A stretch of DNA of 39,820 nt from Rheinheimera baltica DSM 14885 (GTDB taxonomy: Bacteria; Pseudomonadota; Gammaproteobacteria; Enterobacterales; Alteromonadaceae). Each line of letters begins with the position of its first letter. The first letter of the stretch is position 1. The position numbers and the translations under genes are program-made. This document shows, one piece after another, positions 36,134-39,820 of this stretch. The notes below the pieces were generated by a model, which did no database searches, had not been told where the DNA came from, and saw nothing but the letters and a program-made list of their open reading frames with translations. The DNA is taken from NCBI RefSeq assembly GCF_000425345.1, contig NZ_AUDG01000040.1, positions 1 through 39,820 of the forward strand, read 5' to 3'.

Positions 36134-36612
36134 ATGCGCCCTATATTCTGTGTATTACTACTGCTAATGATTACCGGATGCGACAAGAATGAAGTAGGCG
36201 ACGTGTCATTGGGCGTGTTTACCACCAAAGATATCAAGCTGGATGCCTTTACCGATCCAGTGGTGACAGGCGTGACCTGTCATGTATCCAGCATCGAAGC
36301 CAACCTGAATTTTTCTGACCCGTCTGACAGCGCTATCGCCTGTCGCCAAACCGGCCCTATTACTGCCGACATGATTGCCAAAATTGATAAAAGCAAAAAC
36401 GGTGAAGTACTGTTTACCAAATCAAAGAGTATTTTTTTAAAAGCATGAAGATACGCCGTATTTTAGACGCTGAACACCAAACCCTAATGTATCTGTCTTA
36501 CTCCACCAAAGAAACCTCCGGTAGCTTTAAGCACAGCCTGTCTACCGTGGCACTGTGGGGAACAGACGCTTATGGCACAAAGAGTCTTGGGGAAAATACA
36601 ACACGCGAATAA
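36134..36612 (+). pseudogene. creA: CreA-family exported protein, split by a frameshift at a T7A4 run
   Basis: The first frame starts at ATG 36134 (AAAGGA upstream) with a lipoprotein signal (MITGC), runs through AFTDPVVTGVTCHVSSIEAN and SAIACRQTGPI, and ends at TGA 36446-36448. The -1 frame then carries MKIRRILDAEHQTLMYLSYSTK to a stop at 36610-36612. Compared with E. coli CreA (VFKSLQVVRFYDA), reading the -1 frame from the T7 run gives FLKSMKIRRILDA, restoring the alignment without gain or loss. The zero-frame codons at the run are ATT TTT TTA, matching the classical slippery heptamer T TTT TTA. The ATG at 36445 overlaps the TGA (ATGA), so re-initiation is also possible. A one-base homopolymer error or mutation is the simplest cause. 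CreA has no firm function. Confidence 0.8.
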
Positions 36613-36623
36613 TTTCAATTTAA

Positions 36624-37202
36624 TTAATTTTTCAACTTGTCTAATTCGTCAGCTCTTAGTGTTTCAGGGGTTACCCGAGGTAAGCCTGTAGCATTAAAAA
36701 GAGCAGATTTTTTGTACCCTCCGTTGATACGGTTCGTGGTCACGATCCAAAGAAAGCGAAATAAAAACCCGAACAGCCCGCTTTGCTTTGGTTTCACATG
36801 GCCTAAAGCGGTATCTGTGTTTAACACGGCAACTTTTGCTCCAAAGTCTTTATCCATTTGCTGACGATCAAGGCAGTTATGAATCAGGCCAATAAATGAC
36901 ATTTTTGGGCTGGCCAAGGTATTGCCAATAGGCGTTCCACAACATGATGCATACCAGCGGATCATGCCTTTTTCGCTAAGGCGCACTGCCGATAGAAATT
37001 CTTCCCCTTGGCTAAATAGCAGGTGTTGTTGAGCCACCTGGACAATCTCAGTTCCGCCTTGTGCATCTAGTATTGCAGGAGCTTTATCAAGAAAATGTGC
37101 GAACGCCCGGCAATCCGTGCAATAGCAAATAAGACGATTGCTGGTTCCAATGTTTTCGAGTTTGCCTTTAACGGCACCGCAGTTACATTGAATTGAATGC
37201 AT
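36624..37202 (-). CDS. DUF6151 / GFA-like zinc-binding protein
   Basis: A 192-residue protein with the cysteine pattern of GFA-type zinc proteins. It opens IQCNCGAVKG (Cys6, Cys8), continues LICYCTDCRAFAHFL (Cys26, Cys28, Cys31) and carries WYASCCGTPIGN later. DUF6151 proteins share this layout, and GFA-type domains bind zinc and in one case glutathione. No enzyme activity is assigned. Start 37202 is preferred over 37214 for the typical MHSIQC opening. The C-terminal part with a short hydrophobic segment (GLFGFLFRFLWIV) may touch the membrane. Confidence 0.8.
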   Translation of the reverse strand: MHSIQCNCGAVKGKLENIGTSNRLICYCTDCRAFAHFLDKAPAILDAQGGTEIVQVAQQHLLFSQGEEFLSAVRLSEKGMIRWYASCCGTPIGNTLASPKMSFIGLIHNCLDRQQMDKDFGAKVAVLNTDTALGHVKPKQSGLFGFLFRFLWIVTTNRINGGYKKSALFNATGLPRVTPETLRADELDKLKN

Positions 37203-37214
37203 AAATATCACCAT

Positions 37215-37508
37215 TCCTTGTCCAGATTAGGTTAAGTGCTGTGCAGTTTAAATCTTATTCTGCAAGCCGCCCGCGTATTTAAACACGGCTTACCATGCAT
37301 TTGTAAATTTAATGTATATAACATTACGCTGCGCGATACCACATTTTATTGCACTGAAGGTGTCGTCAAGTTATTCATGTTAAGTGTAAATTGTGACCAA
37401 CTTTGGGTATCTGTGACATGTTTGACTACGAGAAAATCTGCGCAGCCGATTGACGGTCTAGAGCGATTTTTGTTGGCGATAAAATTATGGTTAAGTACCA
37501 TTTACAAC
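37215..37508. other. Intergenic region with no convincing gene
   Basis: An open frame on the plus strand (37236-37535) would give a 99-residue peptide, but it has no ribosome-binding site, no recognisable domain and overlaps the convergent peptidase remnant. Nothing else was seen. Confidence 0.5.
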
Positions 37509-37555
37509 CTACAGCAGTTTTTTATGCGGACTTAAAAAAAACATTTTTTTCCAGC

Positions 37556-37947
37556 CCTGGCTTTCCATCGTTGCGAGCCACGGAATAGGAATAATAGATA
37601 ATATGGAATAATGCAGATGTGGTTGTTTGCCAGCAGCGTTACCAGTATCACCCAGTGTGGCTATTTGTGTATTGATATTAACAAAGTCACCAAACGCTAC
37701 GTTATTTTGATTTAAATGAGCATAGTAATGTATTCGCCATTTAGGGCCCAACCTGGCTTTCCATCGTTGCGAGCCACGGAATAGGAATAATAGATAATAT
37801 GGAATAATGCAGATGTGGTTGTTTGCCAGCAGCGTTACCAGTATCACCCAGTGTGGCTATTTGTGTATTGATATTAACAAAGTCACCAAACGCTACGTTA
37901 TTTTGATTTAAATGAGCATAGTAATGTATTCGCCATTTAGGGCCCAA
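37556..37947. repeat. Exact 196-bp tandem duplication inside the M23 peptidase gene
   Basis: Copy 1 (37556-37751) and copy 2 (37752-37947) are identical over the whole 196 bases by eye. The unit begins CCTGGCTTTCCATCG and ends TTAGGGCCCAA. Because 196 is not a multiple of three, the second copy shifts the reading frame of the peptidase gene. Identity suggests a very recent event or an assembly artefact. Confidence 0.95.
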
Positions 37948-38226
37948 TATAGCAATAGCATTACCACCTTTACCTAATACACCAGAAAATATGACCATCC
38001 CACTTGTGGCGGCTACAACTGGGGTATTTTTTAAGCCGAATATATCTATCCCCTTGTGTACGCCTGACGTACCCCAAGGCGAATACCAAAACGTATTATG
38101 GTTCCAGTCATTTTTTGTGGCACCCAGAACAGGTATTACGATTTTTTCTGGTATCAACAATCCTATTAATAGTATCAAGCCCAGGCTAAAAGCTCCGTAC
38201 TTTAACGTTTTTGCAAGTTTGGTCAT
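37741..38226 (-). pseudogene. M23-family (LytM) metallopeptidase, 3' end displaced by a tandem duplication
   Basis: The gene reads from ATG 38226 as a 161-residue protein with one N-terminal membrane segment (GAFSLGLILLIGLLI). The M23 zinc site is VHKGIDIFG (His57, Asp61) and HLH at 138-140, and it also has WRIHYYAHLNQ and GDTGNAAGKQP. After MESQ the frame enters the repeated copy and stops after VGP at 37741. The original tail is in the other copy, MESQGWKKMFFLSPHKKLL (stop at 37509). The unduplicated gene would thus be about 37509-38226 less 196 bases, roughly 173 residues. All catalytic residues remain, so the truncated protein might still cut peptidoglycan cross-bridges. Confidence 0.85.
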
Positions 38227-38351
38227 GGCATAAATACTTATTCGGCAGGTTTGGCTGTATTTAAAATACGGATTAACCCGCACTTGTAAAGTTAATGTGG
38301 TGAACATTACACGGCATATTTATAACTTTCAACGGCTTATGGGTACAGCTG

Positions 38352-38876
38352 CTACTGATTCTGCCTACAAATATGAGTTAATTGCATATAACACGCCTGC
38401 TCATCACGGTAACTGGCCAGCGCACTTATCGCGATATCCGACAGTTCGTTAACCACAGCAAAACCATGGCGCTGCCAATAGGGCACCGAGCCCTGCACCG
38501 CTACCAGCGCCAGTTTTGTTAGCCCCAGGCTTAACGCATGCTGTTTTGCCGTTGCCAATAATTGCTTGGCCAGCCCTAAACCGCGAGCTGCCGGGTTTAC
38601 CGCCATATCGTGCAAATACAACAGCTGCGGCGCAGCTGCCGGCGTAAAAGCCGACGCCAGCGGCGCAACATCGCCGTTTATGGACGGATAACTGAATAAA
38701 TACGCCAGTAGCTCACCGGCGCTATCTTGTGCCAGCCAGCAACTGTTCGGCGCCGCTTGCAAGCGCTGGCTTAACAGGGCCGGGCTTTCATACAAGGCAT
38801 CGCTGTAGCAGCAATATTGCAATGCCACTACTGCGGGCAAATCAGCCTGCTGAATTAGCCGTATTGTTGTTTTCAT
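38352..38876 (-). CDS. GNAT N-acetyltransferase
   Basis: A 174-residue acetyltransferase of the Acetyltransf_1 type. LLYLHDMAVNPAARGLGLAKQLLATAKQHA contains the acetyl-CoA R/Q-x-x-G-x-G/A loop (RGLGLA), followed by LALVAVQGSVPYWQRHGFAVV, the usual end. The substrate is unknown. It starts 15 bases after the cupin gene ends on the same strand, so the two probably form an operon with the cupin first. Confidence 0.85.
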   Translation of the reverse strand: MKTTIRLIQQADLPAVVALQYCCYSDALYESPALLSQRLQAAPNSCWLAQDSAGELLAYLFSYPSINGDVAPLASAFTPAAAPQLLYLHDMAVNPAARGLGLAKQLLATAKQHALSLGLTKLALVAVQGSVPYWQRHGFAVVNELSDIAISALASYRDEQACYMQLTHICRQNQ

Positions 38877-38891
38877 AAACTACAAAACCCA

Positions 38892-39203
38892 TCAAACACT
38901 GCCGGCCGTTTCGACCACTAAAATCCGCGCTTCACCTACCGGATGGGCAACATGCTCGCAGCCGATACCGGCATAAAAAATATCACCGGCTTCTAACCGG
39001 CTAACCTGCTCGGTACCGGCGTCACGGTAATGCATATCCACTATGCCATCCAGCACAACAAACACTTCTTCGCCATCATTGATATGCCATTTATACGGCT
39101 GATTAGTCCAGTGCAGCCGGGGGGTTATACCATTCATACTGGCAATATCCAGCGCGCCCCAGGCACGGCTGGCGGTAAAGTCTTTACTGCGGATTATGTT
39201 CAT
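38892..39203 (-). CDS. Small cupin-domain protein
   Basis: A 103-residue single-domain cupin. WHINDGEEVFVVLDGIVDMHY contains the cupin-1 motif (His-Xn-Glu) and EAGDIFYAGIGCEHVAHP the cupin-2 motif with its His. The metal and substrate are unknown. The ribosome-binding site AAAGGTAACC precedes the ATG closely. It is the first gene of a two-gene operon with a GNAT acetyltransferase. Confidence 0.85.
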   Translation of the reverse strand: MNIIRSKDFTASRAWGALDIASMNGITPRLHWTNQPYKWHINDGEEVFVVLDGIVDMHYRDAGTEQVSRLEAGDIFYAGIGCEHVAHPVGEARILVVETAGSV

Positions 39204-39247
39204 TGGTTACCTTTATCTATGCTGCTAAGCGACCTCAACAAACCAGG

Positions 39248-39686
39248 CTAATCCACCAAATTGTCTGCAATCATCGATGCAATGGCTTTTTCTAAACTCT
39301 GTCGCAGATGAGCGTGAGGGCTGGCTTTGGATAAAGCCAAATGGATAAAGCGGGGATCAGCATCCTGAAAAACTAAGCTCGCCAGTTTGAATTGGTTTTG
39401 GTATTCCGGCTTATCCTGAATTCGGATTTTGGCATACTCAGCTGTGGTAACTATGGCATCGCCCCGTTTTCTTAACAGCATCTGAAGTCCGACTTCCAGC
39501 GAGTTGATAACGATGGCTCTGGGGTGTTTAGCAATGATATTAATAGTATTGCTGTTGTAGGTATAACCCCGAATAACCATCAGGTTTAGCCGATTCAGTT
39601 CAGCAACAGTATGAATATCATCGCTGTGGTTAAGTACCAACAGCACCTCCGGCTTAGCTGCGCCAAGAGGAAGCATAAACATAATC
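39248..39686 (-). pseudogene. Periplasmic solute-binding protein (SBP_bac_3 type), 3' exon only, cut by a group II intron
   Basis: The open frame (which runs up to an ATG at 39703 inside the intron) codes about 145 residues matching the C-terminal lobe of family-3 extracellular solute-binding proteins: PLGAAKPEVLLVL, AELNRLNLMVIRGYTYNS, RAIVINSLEVGLQMLLRKRGDAIVTTAEYA and FIHLALSKASPHA. The N-terminal lobe and signal peptide are absent because the reading frame enters intron RNA (domain VI) at about 39686. The rest of the gene, if present, would lie beyond the intron and outside the window. After splicing the protein would be restored. Without splicing the gene is dead. Confidence 0.75.
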
Positions 39687-39820
39687 GTGGTAGAACGACC
39701 CATTACTGAGCCGCCCCCACACAGATCCGGACGTGCGGAATTACCGCATCCGGCTCTTCAGTTATATATTCACTCGTGTAAAACACGCCCTTAATACCAG
39801 TCAACATGGATAATTCGCTT
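39687..39820 (-). mobile_element. Group II intron, 3' end with domains V and VI
   Basis: Domain V lies at 39722-39757. On the reverse strand it reads AGAGCCGGATGCGG, a short loop, then CCGCACGTCCGGATCTG, a 34-36-nt hairpin with the catalytic AGC triad. Domain VI lies at 39687-39720, a stem GTGGGGGCGGCTC paired with GGGTCGTTCTACCAC. An unpaired A in CTACC near the 3' end is a plausible branch point. The intron ends at about 39684-39687, within a solute-binding protein gene. Its 5' part and reverse transcriptase gene lie outside the window to the right. Confidence 0.85.

Noticed and set aside
37236..37535. Plus-strand open frame of 99 residues with several cysteines
   Set aside because: No ribosome-binding site, no recognisable domain, and it runs into the remnant of the convergent M23 peptidase gene.
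37556..37947. Possible CRISPR or satellite array
   Set aside because: It is only two copies of one 196-bp unit with no spacers, and the unit is coding sequence of the peptidase.

Overview
The window looks like the chromosome of a marine or freshwater gammaproteobacterium near Rheinheimera, Arsukibacterium or Alishewanella (Alteromonadales/Chromatiaceae). This is inferred from protein style (selD-selU, a periplasmic KatG, MipA/OmpV, RhlE, Rnk, CreA, a PEP-CTERM protein, many small membrane proteins), not from a marker gene. No rRNA, tRNA or CRISPR array was seen.

Layout. (1) 1-3180 is mobile DNA: the end of an IS66-family element, a complete IS110-family transposase gene, then an integron cassette tract. 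Two recognisable attC recombination sites flank a cassette coding for a TIR-domain protein, and a small membrane-protein cassette follows. No integron integrase gene lies inside the window. (2) 3229-16535 is mostly core metabolism and envelope: a DUF2254 membrane protein, selU and selD (selenium modification of tRNA), a SIMPL periplasmic protein, an M1 aminopeptidase, a DCC/unknown/DUF3429 operon, an OprC/NosA-like TonB-dependent copper receptor, a Tas-type aldo-keto reductase and a multi-PAS sensor kinase. (3) 16674-18249 holds a PstS-like periplasmic protein and a porin-like protein next to that kinase, possibly one sensory module. (4) 18488-26233 holds an unknown exported protein, an OmpA lipoprotein, an internally deleted Rnk, a glutaredoxin, a methyltransferase, a frameshifted collagen-like lipoprotein, an HTH regulator plus membrane-protein pair, a GNAT enzyme and a YhhN-family protein. 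(5) 26288-36612 holds a PEP-CTERM protein, a zinc metalloprotease, cytochrome b561, an exported catalase-peroxidase behind a long structured leader, RhlE, a DUF6172 protein, MipA and a frameshifted creA. (6) 36624-39820 holds a DUF6151 protein, an M23 peptidase gene disrupted by an exact 196-bp tandem duplication, a GNAT enzyme, a cupin, and a solute-binding protein gene cut by a group II intron whose 3' end (domains V and VI) is at the right edge.

Recurring themes. The two window ends are the accessory part: two insertion sequences and an integron on the left, a group II intron on the right. Several genes are damaged in simple ways: two single-base frameshifts (21772-23855 and creA), one in-frame internal deletion (rnk), one tandem duplication (M23 peptidase) and one intron insertion. 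Whether these are real decay or assembly errors should be settled with reads. The best candidates for new biology are the integron-borne TIR protein with its neighbouring membrane-protein cassette, and the IS110 element sitting directly against an attC site.
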